Under the pieces are notes generated by a model. It was not told where the DNA came from. It did not search any database and saw only the letters and a program-made list of their open reading frames with translations. Positions 1-6,970 of a stretch of 14,148 nucleotides of DNA are shown here, one piece after another. The translations under genes were made by a program, and so were the position numbers. The first letter of the stretch is position 1. Each line of letters opens with the position of its first letter. The stretch covers positions 1 to 14,148 of the forward strand of contig PTKA01000002.1 in the NCBI GenBank assembly GCA_002937525.1, given 5' to 3'. Source of the DNA: Alphaproteobacteria bacterium MarineAlpha10_Bin3. Lineage in GTDB: Bacteria > Pseudomonadota > Alphaproteobacteria > UBA8366 > GCA-2717185.

Positions 1-33
1 CCCCTTCAAGACAGGCCCCCAGAGAATCAGACG

Positions 34-1167
34 ATGGCTCCTTCGTCCAGGGCAGACTTCGTCAACGGGCTGCTATGCAGGATCGGGTATTTGGGTAACG
101 CGATGGGCGAAAAATTGACCACAAATGCCGACATGGGGAACCGTAATCTCGATTACGAGAAAGATTCCCTGCATATCATGCCTTTGCTTATGGTGCCGTT
201 GAAAACACCGGCGCTGCAATATTCCCGTATGATCAAGAACGTGCATTTCGACAGCGTGATCGAGGTCTTCAATGACGGCGCGTCCGGCAGCGGGCAAATC
301 GATCCCTCGAAACTCGGACGTCTGTTCAATTGGCCGCAGGGGGAAAAACACCCCGATGGCGTGCTTGTCGCCAAGTTGAGCCTGTTGCAAAGCTTCGACA
401 TCTACAGCCTGCGCATCCAGTTGCGCAGCCTCGGTGTCGAAGTCGAAAACAGCGACCATCTACGGTTGTCGAGTAGCAAGCGCCGGGAATTGGATAAATA
501 TATGCGCGTTTTCACCCAGCCCCTGATGAAGTTAATGTCCACGGAGGTGGATGAGATTGGTATCGTCGGTACCGGCGACATTACCAGCCTGCTCAAGGAC
601 GGGGGCAGCGAAAAGAAATTGCATAATCTGAAGCAGCTGTCCGTAAAGCTGAAGATCATCTTGTCCGCGCTGCCTGATTTTCTGACCGATTATGGCGACG
701 TATTTTTATCGCTAGCCTATTTCAAGGACCAGTTCGACGCCATAGAACCGCGGATCGAACGGTTTTTACAAAAAGTCGAGGAGATGAAGCACAATGATGC
801 GACCAGTCGTGATCGACAGATAATGGAAACGCTGGATTTCGTCGAAACCGGTCTGAACGAAATTATGGGCTTTATCTCGGGGCGGATCAAAAACTTCGAC
901 CGGCATGCCGAAACGATGTGGGAGAACCTCAACGTGGATTCGTTTCGTAAGGTGAAGGCGCTGGTCGAAAGCAACCACGCCATGATCGGTGGCATGCTGT
1001 GCGGGTTGTTTATAAAGATGAACAGTTACGAGGAACAGTTCGGTGATTATAGCCCGTCCGACCGGGCCGTCGCCGACTACGTCAAAGCCTATATCAAGCC
1101 AGGGATTGCACGGATCAAGTATATCGAACGTACTTCGCGTCTCGCCGAAGCGCGCCGGACATTGTAG
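34..1167 (+). CDS. Conserved-looking hypothetical protein, mostly alpha-helical, function unknown
   Basis: I do not recognise this 377-residue protein. It has no signal peptide, no clear membrane segment and no nucleotide-binding or catalytic motif I can name. The first third (about residues 35-130) mixes hydrophobic strands and helices around a run of methionines and prolines. From about residue 150 to the end it is rich in charged, heptad-like helices, for example around residues 185-270, so a soluble, possibly oligomeric helical protein is likely. The start is uncertain: ATG 34 has only a purine-rich AGAGA upstream, and in-frame ATGs at 103 and 133 would remove an N-terminus that looks less protein-like. 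It ends with TAG at 1165-1167 and converges on the flavin oxidoreductase. It is less GC-rich, with more A/T at third positions, than ettA or metH, which may mean different ancestry or low expression. Its reality as a gene rests on the long open frame and the protein-like composition. Confidence 0.75.
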   Translation: MAPSSRADFVNGLLCRIGYLGNAMGEKLTTNADMGNRNLDYEKDSLHIMPLLMVPLKTPALQYSRMIKNVHFDSVIEVFNDGASGSGQIDPSKLGRLFNWPQGEKHPDGVLVAKLSLLQSFDIYSLRIQLRSLGVEVENSDHLRLSSSKRRELDKYMRVFTQPLMKLMSTEVDEIGIVGTGDITSLLKDGGSEKKLHNLKQLSVKLKIILSALPDFLTDYGDVFLSLAYFKDQFDAIEPRIERFLQKVEEMKHNDATSRDRQIMETLDFVETGLNEIMGFISGRIKNFDRHAETMWENLNVDSFRKVKALVESNHAMIGGMLCGLFIKMNSYEEQFGDYSPSDRAVADYVKAYIKPGIARIKYIERTSRLAEARRTL

Positions 1168-1170
1168 AGC

Positions 1171-1202
1171 GGCGCGGGTGAGCTGGGTCACCTTGGCGCG
1201 CC
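1171..1202 (+). terminator. GC-rich hairpin in the convergent gap, possible terminator
   Basis: GGCGCG (1171-1176) and GGTGA (1177-1181) pair with TCACC (1188-1192) and CGCGCC (1197-1202), with a 6-nt loop and a 4-nt bulge on the right side. It lies 3 nt after the stop of the first gene, in the 99-bp gap before the 3' end of the convergent oxidoreductase. No T-run follows on either strand, so intrinsic termination is only a possibility. Confidence 0.3.
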
Positions 1203-1266
1203 TTCAGGCGTAACAAGGCGGGCGCTACGATTGTATTCGTGCCGTTCAGTCGGTCAGCCATCGATA

Positions 1267-2262
1267 TTATCGCATGCGCGCGACGATTTTGCCGATTCGT
1301 TCTATGCAGTCGATGACATCGGACTGCGGCAAGCCCGGCCATTGCAGACGCAGGATCATGTGCTCGACGCCGAATTGTTCGCCGTAGCGGGCGAATTGGT
1401 CCGCTGCTTCCGCCTCGTCGGCGACGATGAAGCGGTTGGCCATGAATTCATCGAAGCCATCGGCGAGGCTGGCGCCGGCGCTGCCATCTTCGCCCCAGGA
1501 CGCATAGGATTGGTACTTTGCCAGCAGGGGGCCGCGGGCGGTCCGTAGGGCGGCTTTGCGCGTGGCGCCAACGAAACATTCGCGGATCAACGGCTGGCCT
1601 TCGGGCAGCGGCAGACCGGCGTCGCGCCGTGCGTCACGGTAGATCCGGAAATATTTTTCCAGCACATCGTAATCCGGCGTCGGCGACGGAACCCACATAT
1701 CCCCCATCCGCGCCGCGCGGCGCACCGCGCGGGGAACCTGCGCGCCGATCCAGATCGGCAGGCTGCCGTCCTTGACCGGCTGGATGCTGGAGCCCAGATT
1801 ATCGACCGTAAAATGCGCGCCCTTATGGGTGACCCATTCCTGCGACCATAGGCGGCGGATCAGCGGTATGGCCTCCTCGAACCGGCCAACCCGGTCATCG
1901 AACGGCACGTTCAGCGCCTCGAATTCTTCCTTGCGGTAGCCGATGCCGACGCCGAGCACGAAATTCCCGCCCGTTATCCAGTCCAGGCTGGCGGCTTCCT
2001 CCGCCACCAGGACCGGGTTCATCATGCCGAGCAGGGTAATGCAGGACCCGAAAGTCATGCCTTCGCCATCGCCGGCCAGCCGGGCCATCAGCGGCACGGT
2101 CTGGACCATTTGCAGCGGCCGGGTCAGCACATGCTGGCCAACCCACACCGATGAAAAACCGCAATCCTTCGCGGCGCGAACCTGCGCCGCGAGGTTGCCG
2201 ATTTCCTGCTCCAGACTGGCCTGTTCCGGCCATTGCGTCGCCAGAAAAATCCCGAACTTCAT
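1267..2262 (-). CDS. LLM class flavin-dependent oxidoreductase (bacterial luciferase-like monooxygenase family)
   Basis: A 331-residue protein of the luciferase-like (alpha/beta)8-barrel family, near the usual length. The N-terminus MKFGIFLATQWPEQ is the typical first strand. A GGNFVLGVGIGYRKEEF segment at about residues 98-114, followed by FDDRVGRFEEAI (121-132), is the pattern seen in the Rv2161c-like and related LLM subfamilies. Later a GSLPIWIGAQ-type strand and an ARMGDMWVPSP motif are also characteristic. Members use reduced FMN or F420 to oxidise or reduce small molecules. The substrate cannot be told from sequence, and F420 use is unproven, so FMN is equally possible. The start is supported by a GGGGGAC purine-rich site just upstream of ATG at 2262-2260. 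It is divergent from the 2-oxoglutarate dioxygenase homologue across 81 bp, which suggests shared regulation and perhaps a joint catabolic role (inference). Confidence 0.92.
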   Translation of the reverse strand: MKFGIFLATQWPEQASLEQEIGNLAAQVRAAKDCGFSSVWVGQHVLTRPLQMVQTVPLMARLAGDGEGMTFGSCITLLGMMNPVLVAEEAASLDWITGGNFVLGVGIGYRKEEFEALNVPFDDRVGRFEEAIPLIRRLWSQEWVTHKGAHFTVDNLGSSIQPVKDGSLPIWIGAQVPRAVRRAARMGDMWVPSPTPDYDVLEKYFRIYRDARRDAGLPLPEGQPLIRECFVGATRKAALRTARGPLLAKYQSYASWGEDGSAGASLADGFDEFMANRFIVADEAEAADQFARYGEQFGVEHMILRLQWPGLPQSDVIDCIERIGKIVARMR

Positions 2263-2285
2263 GGGTCCCCCGAAAATTCAGTGAC

Positions 2286-2324
2286 CAATTTGAAACCAAA
2301 TTGCGCCAAGGATATACTGTATCC
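2286..2324 (+). promoter_or_regulatory. Divergent-gap promoter with overlapping dyad operators
   Basis: In the 81-bp gap between the divergent oxidoreductase and dioxygenase genes, TTGAAA (2290-2295) and TATACT (2313-2318) are separated by 17 bp, a near-consensus sigma70 promoter reading toward the dioxygenase. A perfect dyad CAATTTG-aaac-CAAATTG (2286-2303) covers the -35 box. A second dyad GGATA-tactg-TATCC (2310-2324) covers the -10. Such placement is typical of repressor operators, but no regulator gene lies beside it. I do not see an equally good promoter for the minus-strand gene. Confidence 0.55.
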
Positions 2325-2343
2325 AACCCCGGAAAGGAACGCC

Positions 2344-3240
2344 ATGACCCCCGAAAGCATCCTCAAACATCCGTCGCGCGTCTTGACCTTCAAACAGCGC
2401 AAAGATTATTTCGCCAGCGGGTTCCTTGCCGCCGAGGGTCTGGTTTCCGAGGATTGGGTGCAGCGTCTTAGCGCTGCATCCCGGAAGTTTCTCGATCGGA
2501 GCCGGGAATTAAGCGAATCCGACGCTGCCTACGACCTGGCCCCCGACCACAGCGCCGCGAAGCCCCATGTCCGCCGCCTGCGGGCGCCAACCGACCGCGA
2601 CCCGCTGTTCTGGGAATTCGCCAGCGCGTCTGTCTTCGCCGATATCGCCGCCGACCTGCTTGGTCCCGACCTCAAGTTCCACAGCGGCAAGTTGAACTAC
2701 AAATGGCCCGGTAATGGCGAGATCGTGCAATGGCACCAGGATATTCCGGCCTGGCCGCACACCAATTACAGCCTGGTTACGCTGGGCGTCTATCTGGACC
2801 CGGTTACCTCCAGCGAAGGGCCGTTGACCTGCGTGCCCGGCAGCCACGAAGGTGAGTTGTTCACCCATTACGGCGCCGACGGCGTGTGGTCCGGTTCGAT
2901 CTCGGCGGCGGATCTGGCCAAAGTCGATCTCGACGCCGCGGTTGAACTGACCGGACCAGCCGGCACCGTCTCGGCGCTCAACTGCCGCATTATTCATGGT
3001 TCGCGCGATAATTTCACCGATCGGGTCCGCCCGCTTCTGCTGTTCGTCTACAGTTCGGCCGACGCCTTCCCCTGGATGCCGTCACCGACGCCATCGAGCC
3101 AAAGCGGTGAAATCGTGCGCGGCGCGCCGGCGCGCATGGTGCATCTCGATCCGCGGCCGTGCCAGGTTCCGCCCGATTGGTCGAAGCAGGGCTACGGTTC
3201 GATCTTCGCGTCGCAGAACAACGAGACCCAGGCCAGGTAA
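2344..3240 (+). CDS. Phytanoyl-CoA dioxygenase (PhyH) family protein, Fe(II)/2-oxoglutarate oxygenase
   Basis: A 298-residue protein of the PhyH-like non-haem iron, 2-oxoglutarate-dependent oxygenase family. The double-stranded beta-helix iron ligands are visible: His131 and Asp133 in WHQDIPAWPHTNY, and the distal His218 in NCRIIHGSRDN. Arg229 lies 11 residues after the distal His, where the family binds the 2-oxoglutarate carboxylate. The family hydroxylates diverse small molecules, and this substrate is unknown; true phytanoyl-CoA activity should not be assumed. ATG 2344 is preferred over the upstream in-frame ATG at 2233, because AAAGGA lies at a good distance before it, the promoter at 2290-2318 lies downstream of 2233, and the longer form would overlap the divergent gene. 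It is divergent from a flavin oxidoreductase and followed by ettA after 99 bp. All catalytic residues are present, so it should be active. Confidence 0.92.
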   Translation: MTPESILKHPSRVLTFKQRKDYFASGFLAAEGLVSEDWVQRLSAASRKFLDRSRELSESDAAYDLAPDHSAAKPHVRRLRAPTDRDPLFWEFASASVFADIAADLLGPDLKFHSGKLNYKWPGNGEIVQWHQDIPAWPHTNYSLVTLGVYLDPVTSSEGPLTCVPGSHEGELFTHYGADGVWSGSISAADLAKVDLDAAVELTGPAGTVSALNCRIIHGSRDNFTDRVRPLLLFVYSSADAFPWMPSPTPSSQSGEIVRGAPARMVHLDPRPCQVPPDWSKQGYGSIFASQNNETQAR

Positions 3241-3243
3241 CGC

Positions 3244-3267
3244 CGCCGCCCGCGCGCGGCGCGTTTT
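3244..3267 (+). terminator. Possible Rho-independent terminator after the dioxygenase gene
   Basis: CGCCGC (3244-3249) pairs with GCGGCG (3256-3261) around a 6-nt loop, followed by CG and TTTT (3264-3267). The T-run is short and the stem only six pairs, so this is a modest call. Its place, a few bases after the stop codon, fits. Confidence 0.4.
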
Positions 3268-3275
3268 GCAGCGCA

Positions 3276-3304
3276 TTGATCGAGGCCGCTTGAGGGTCTA
3301 AAAC
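3276..3304 (+). promoter_or_regulatory. Weak candidate promoter for ettA
   Basis: TTGATC (3276-3281) and TAAAAC (3299-3304) are 17 bp apart and lie 35 bp before the ettA start, after the candidate terminator. Both hexamers only partly match consensus, so confidence is low. Confidence 0.3.
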
Positions 3305-3339
3305 CGCCCCGGCAATCCCCAACCGGTCAGGCAGGTGAA

Positions 3340-5019
3340 ATGGCTTCGTATCAATATGTTTACTCAATGCAGTCCCTTTCCAAGACCTATCCAGGCGGGC
3401 GGGAGGTCCTGAAGGACATCACCTTGGCGTTCCTGCCCGGCGCCAAGATCGGCGTCCTGGGCTATAACGGGGCCGGAAAATCGACCTTGCTGCGGATCAT
3501 GGCGGGTCTGGATAGCGAATTTACCGGCGAGGCCCGCGCCGCCGAGGGTGCCACAGTCGGCCTGCTGCCGCAGGAACCGGAACTGGATCCCGACAAGACG
3601 GTGTATGAAAACGTGCTTGAAGGTCTGGCCGAGCAGAAAGCCGTCGTCGACCGGTTCGAGGCGGTCAGCGTGCAGCTGGGCGAGGTCACCGACGCGGATG
3701 AGATGACCGCGCTGATCGAGGAACAGGCCGAATTGCAGGAACAGATCGATGCGGCCGATTCCTGGGATCTGTCGCGCACGGTGGAAATTGCCATGGACGC
3801 GCTGCGCTGCGCCGATGGCGCGGCCGATGTCGCCACCTTGTCGGGTGGCGAGCGCCGGCGCGTGGCGCTGTGCGGGTTGCTGCTGGCCAAGCCGTCGCTG
3901 CTGCTGCTGGATGAACCGACCAACCATCTGGACGCGGAATCGGTTGCCTGGCTGGAACGGCATCTGCGCAATTATGAGGGGACCGTGGTCATGGTGACCC
4001 ATGACCGCTATTTCCTCGACAATGTCACCGGCTGGATACTGGAACTCGACCGTGGCCGGGGCATCCCCTATGAGGGCAATTATTCGGCCTGGGTGGCGCA
4101 GAAGCAAAAACGGCTGCAACACGAAGAACGCGTCGATCAGGCGCGGCTGCGCACGCTGGCGATGGAAAGCGAATGGATCGCGTCCAGCCCGCGCGCGCGC
4201 CAGGCCAAATCGAAGGCGCGCATCACCGCCTATGACAAGCTGCTGGCGGAAAGCCGCAACCAGCGGAACGGCACGGCGCAGATCGTTATTCCGGCCGGGG
4301 AGCGGCTTGGCGACGTGGTCATCACGGCCGAGCATCTGCGCAAGGGCTATGGCAACGTGATGCTGATCGACGATCTGGATTTCCGCATTCCGCCCGGCGC
4401 CATCGTCGGAATTATCGGGCCCAACGGGGCCGGCAAGACGACCTTGTTCCGGATGATCACCGGGGTGGAGACGCCGGACGCCGGGGGTTTGCAGATCGGC
4501 GATACGGTGATGCTCGGCTATGTCGATCAGTCGCGCGACTCGCTGCGCGCCGACAACACGGTCTGGGAGGAAATTAGCCAGGGCGAGACGGAAATAGACC
4601 TCGGCTCGCGCAAGGTCCAAAGCCGCGCCTATGTCGGCGCCTTCAATTTCCGTGGCCCCGACCAGCAGAAGAAGGTCGGCCAGCTATCCGGCGGCGAACG
4701 TAACCGGGTCCATCTGGCCAAGATGTTGCGGACCAGCGCCAATGTGCTGTTGCTCGACGAGCCGACCAACGATCTGGACGTCGATACCTTGCGGGCGCTG
4801 GAAATGGCGCTGGTCGAATTTGCCGGTTGTGTCATCGTCATCAGCCATGACCGCTGGTTTCTCGACCGCATCTGCACCCATATTCTCGCCTTCGAGGGCG
4901 ACAGCCAGGTGATCTGGTTCGAGGGCAATTACCAGGATTACGAAGCCGACCGCCGCCGGCGTCTCGGTGCGCTGGCCGACCAACCGCACCGCATCAAGTA
5001 CCGGCCGCTGACTCGCTAA
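3340..5019 (+). CDS. ettA: Energy-dependent translational throttle protein EttA (ABC-F ATPase)
   Basis: A 559-residue ABC-F protein, about the length of E. coli EttA (555). It is a soluble tandem ATPase that binds the ribosomal E site and gates entry into elongation according to ATP/ADP. The first domain has Walker A GYNGAGKST (residues 41-49), Q-loop Gln78, signature LSGGERRR (from 167) and Walker B LLLLDEPTNHLD with catalytic Glu192. The second has GPNGAGKTT (360-368), LSGGERNR (from 449) and LLLDEPTNDLD with catalytic Glu474. A charged insertion at about 95-145 fits the arm, and the linker at about 224-310, rich in Arg/Lys/Gln, fits the P-site tRNA-interacting motif. The C-terminus ending YRPLTR is typical of EttA rather than Uup or ABCF resistance proteins. 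An AGGTGA site precedes ATG 3340. It ends convergently with mlaC across 60 bp that show no clear terminator. Confidence 0.96.
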   Translation: MASYQYVYSMQSLSKTYPGGREVLKDITLAFLPGAKIGVLGYNGAGKSTLLRIMAGLDSEFTGEARAAEGATVGLLPQEPELDPDKTVYENVLEGLAEQKAVVDRFEAVSVQLGEVTDADEMTALIEEQAELQEQIDAADSWDLSRTVEIAMDALRCADGAADVATLSGGERRRVALCGLLLAKPSLLLLDEPTNHLDAESVAWLERHLRNYEGTVVMVTHDRYFLDNVTGWILELDRGRGIPYEGNYSAWVAQKQKRLQHEERVDQARLRTLAMESEWIASSPRARQAKSKARITAYDKLLAESRNQRNGTAQIVIPAGERLGDVVITAEHLRKGYGNVMLIDDLDFRIPPGAIVGIIGPNGAGKTTLFRMITGVETPDAGGLQIGDTVMLGYVDQSRDSLRADNTVWEEISQGETEIDLGSRKVQSRAYVGAFNFRGPDQQKKVGQLSGGERNRVHLAKMLRTSANVLLLDEPTNDLDVDTLRALEMALVEFAGCVIVISHDRWFLDRICTHILAFEGDSQVIWFEGNYQDYEADRRRRLGALADQPHRIKYRPLTR

Positions 5020-5079
5020 GGGTTGATTGATTTGGCAAATGCGTCGCCGTGAACCTGAGCCGGTCAATTTGGGATTTGC

Positions 5080-5709
5080 TTAATGCGACTTCTGACTGGC
5101 CGATTTCTTTCGCAGCGCGGCCATTAGCGAGTTGAATTTGCCGTTGTTCTTGCGGATCACCGCGGTGAATTCGTCGCGCTGGGTAATGCTCATGCTTACC
5201 CCTTCGATACGGATATCGACGATTTTGTAATCGCCGTTTTTGTCATGCACCTGCCAGTCGACGCGGATCGCCGGCCCACCGTCGGCGGGCCTGATCTCGC
5301 TGAGGACAATCGAATCGCGCCGGCCTTTGAGCTTAGCGACCCGTTTGATGACGAAGCTTTGACCGGAATATTCCGCGAATCGGGCCGCATAGGTGGCGAC
5401 GATCAGATCCTCGAACAGGTTTTGATATTCCGTCGCCAGAGCCGGGTTCAATTTGCGCGAATACCGGCCAAGGACGAAGCGGCCAATACGCTTGACATCG
5501 AAGCTCTGGCGCAACAGGAAGCGGAACCGGTTTTCGCGGTCGGCGGCAGAGATGCCCTTGGCGGTCAACGCTTCGATTGCCTTGTCGCCGAGTTGTTTGA
5601 CGAAGCGGCCGGCAGCGTCCTGGCCTGGTGCTGCGGGCGCGCCCTGGCCGATCGTCAGGACAAGCAGCAGGGCTGTGCAAACGGCAAATTTCCGCACAAT
5701 TTCAAGCAT
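5080..5709 (-). CDS. mlaC: MlaC family periplasmic phospholipid-binding protein
   Basis: A 209-residue protein of the MlaC/Ttg2D family, the soluble periplasmic carrier that shuttles phospholipid between the MlaA complex in the outer membrane and MlaFEDB in the inner membrane. Residues 1-26 form a Sec signal peptide: Arg6-Lys7, a hydrophobic core around 8-20, and an Ala-Pro-Ala site near 24-26. The mature part shows family patterns: FVKQLGDKAIEALTAK, a RFLLRQSFDVKRIGRFVLGRY segment, a YQNLFEDLIVATYAARF helix, and the late IRVDWQVHDKNGDYKIVDI and GVSMSITQRDEF blocks. The ATG lies 3 nt after the mlaA stop, so the two genes are almost certainly cotranscribed. Its length is normal. The mlaFEDB genes are not in this window and are presumably elsewhere. 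The adjacent mlaA-mlaC arrangement is known in alphaproteobacteria. Confidence 0.92.
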   Translation of the reverse strand: MLEIVRKFAVCTALLLVLTIGQGAPAAPGQDAAGRFVKQLGDKAIEALTAKGISAADRENRFRFLLRQSFDVKRIGRFVLGRYSRKLNPALATEYQNLFEDLIVATYAARFAEYSGQSFVIKRVAKLKGRRDSIVLSEIRPADGGPAIRVDWQVHDKNGDYKIVDIRIEGVSMSITQRDEFTAVIRKNNGKFNSLMAALRKKSASQKSH

Positions 5710-5712
5710 GAT

Positions 5713-6543
5713 CTACCGGATGAGTTCGGCGCGCGGGCCAAGCACGATGTCGTCGTCATCCTCCAAAGAGAGGCTGGGCGACAGGATCGTATCTTGCGAT
5801 TCCCCGTTGCGGATGCTGTCTTCGCGAATCTGCCGGTAGAGGCTGCGAATGGTGGCGTAGAAATCGAGCGACGATTTTTCAAGATCGTCCAAGGTTTTGA
5901 TATTGCGCGACCGCTTGTCGATGCCGCGCAGCAGGGTGCGGGAGTAGGTCACGCCTTCATTATCGGTGTTGCTGGCCCAGATACCGACCGGGTCGATCAC
6001 GAAATCGACAACCAGGCCGACGACGTCGCGCGGGTTGGACGGTCCAAAGACCGGCAACATCAAGAAGGGGCCTTCGCCAGCGTTCCAGACCGCCAGGGTC
6101 TGCCCGAAATCTTCATCCCGGAACTTGGCGCCCATGTCGCTGGCGGGATCGCCAAAGCCGCCGAAGCCGATAAGGGTGTTGGTGGCGAAGCGGGCGACGG
6201 TCACTTGCGCCCCGGCCCAGTCGCCTTGCAGCAGGTTGTTCGCAAGAATGACCGGCGTACGAATATAATTCAAAAAGTTGCGGATGCCGTTACGCAAAGT
6301 CGAGGGCAGCACGTCCCGGTAAACGGTTGCGACCGGTTTAAGCACGATCCGGTCAAGGCCAAGATTGAACTCGAAAATCGATCGGTTCAGGGGTTCCAGG
6401 GAATCGTTCGCCTCATAAAAGGCTTCCCGGTCGGCTGGGTCGGCTGGGGCGCCGGCACATCCGCCAAGCAGTAAAACCGCGGCCAGCATCGCACCCAAGC
6501 CTGGTTTTGCTCGGTGCCGTAATTTTGGTGTCCTGAATTTCAA
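5713..6543 (-). CDS. mlaA: MlaA (VacJ) family outer-membrane lipoprotein
   Basis: An MlaA/VacJ family lipoprotein that removes misplaced phospholipids from the outer leaflet of the outer membrane and passes them to MlaC. A hydrophobic stretch ending LLLGGC is a lipobox; with the start chosen here the lipidated residue is Cys29, followed by Ala-Gly, which fits sorting to the outer membrane. Family blocks are clear: NDSLEPLNRSIFEFN, RNFLNYIRTPVILANNLLQGD, GFGDPASDMGAKFRDEDFGQT and GPFLMLPVFGPSNPRDVVG. There is no good ATG at the 5' end. The in-frame ATG at 6489 would leave no positive n-region. TTG at 6543 has AGAGG seven bases upstream and gives a basic n-region, and is preferred. TTG at 6573 gives ten more residues but has no visible ribosome binding site. 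It is followed by mlaC after 3 nt. Confidence 0.93.
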   Translation of the reverse strand: MKFRTPKLRHRAKPGLGAMLAAVLLLGGCAGAPADPADREAFYEANDSLEPLNRSIFEFNLGLDRIVLKPVATVYRDVLPSTLRNGIRNFLNYIRTPVILANNLLQGDWAGAQVTVARFATNTLIGFGGFGDPASDMGAKFRDEDFGQTLAVWNAGEGPFLMLPVFGPSNPRDVVGLVVDFVIDPVGIWASNTDNEGVTYSRTLLRGIDKRSRNIKTLDDLEKSSLDFYATIRSLYRQIREDSIRNGESQDTILSPSLSLEDDDDIVLGPRAELIR

Positions 6544-6856
6544 ACCACAGCCTCTACTTTGTTTACGCGCCAACGCGCGTTAGCGACGGTAAAACGCATG
6601 AGATTTTCGAAAATTCGTGACTTCACCAATCCGATTTCTCAGAAGAAACCTAAAATTACATTAATCCACCAAGATTTTAGATTCCTCCAAAAGAACGGGC
6701 ACCGCTTGATGGCAGCCATAATACGAAGAAACCGACTAACACAAGCCACGGTATAAGGCCATATCCGATCCGCCACGTTAGTGTGCTTGATCACAGCACT
6801 GTTGCAAAAATGTCGCGCTGTTTCGACGGCTCAAATTGGCCGCGCCGAGAATAAAC
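6544..6856. other. AT-rich intergenic region upstream of mlaA and sahR
   Basis: This stretch, more AT-rich than the flanking genes, separates the divergent mlaA-mlaC and sahR operons. I see no convincing gene in it; a 65-codon open frame on the plus strand (6559-6756) has no coding character. It holds two perfect palindromes upstream of the mlaA start, AACGCGCGTT (6572-6581) and ATTTTCGAAAAT (6603-6614), which could be protein-binding sites. I found no confident -35/-10 pair for mlaA. Confidence 0.5.
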
Positions 6857-6888
6857 TTGCTAAATATAATAATATCTTTATATATTTA
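6857..6888 (+). promoter_or_regulatory. Candidate sahR operon promoter with overlapping palindromic operator
   Basis: TTGCTA (6857-6862) and TATATT (6881-6886), 18 bp apart, make a plausible promoter about 85-115 bp before sahR; a perfect TATAAT at 6865-6870 is an alternative -10 without a good -35. An imperfect palindrome covers 6861-6888: arms TAAATATA and TATATTTA pair perfectly, and 11 of 14 positions match overall. It overlaps the promoter as an autorepression operator would. ArsR-family proteins commonly bind such AT-rich dyads. Low complexity makes chance matches more likely, so this is tentative. Confidence 0.45.
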
Positions 6889-6894
6889 TTTTGA

Positions 6895-6952
6895 TGACGC
6901 GGGTGGCATTGAGAGTCGGTTAATATCTTGCTGCGCTGATAGTACCGCGTCA
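6895..6952 (+). repeat. Inverted repeat in the sahR leader, just before the ribosome binding site
   Basis: TGACGCGG (6895-6902) pairs perfectly with CCGCGTCA (6945-6952), enclosing 42 nt. The right arm ends 4 nt before the AGGA (6957-6960) that serves the sahR start. In RNA it could close a leader structure; in DNA it could be two half-sites of an operator. The loop does not match the SAM-II, SAH, SAM/SAH or cobalamin riboswitch cores that I can recall. Confidence 0.4.
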
Positions 6953-6970
6953 AAACAGGAATGCGGATAA

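Noticed and set aside
3364..4620. Long open frame on the minus strand (418 codons) inside ettA
   Set aside because: Antisense shadow of a fully conserved ABC-F gene; no domain, repeated Gln/Arg/His composition.
5020..5079. Terminator between convergent ettA and mlaC
   Set aside because: Only a very short palindrome (ATTTG-g-CAAAT) is present, with no stem of useful length and no T-run.
5245..6474. Long plus-strand open frame (409 codons)
   Set aside because: Antisense to mlaC and mlaA, both of which show clear family motifs and signal sequences.
6559..6756. Short plus-strand open frame (65 codons) in the mlaA-sahR gap
   Set aside because: No ribosome binding site, no domain, and AT-rich intergenic composition; it also overlaps the mlaA 5' region.
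6889..6970. Known riboswitch (SAM-II, SAH, SAM/SAH, cobalamin or THF) before sahR
   Set aside because: The gene context is tempting, but I could not match any of the conserved cores that I recall, so only an unclassified inverted repeat is reported.
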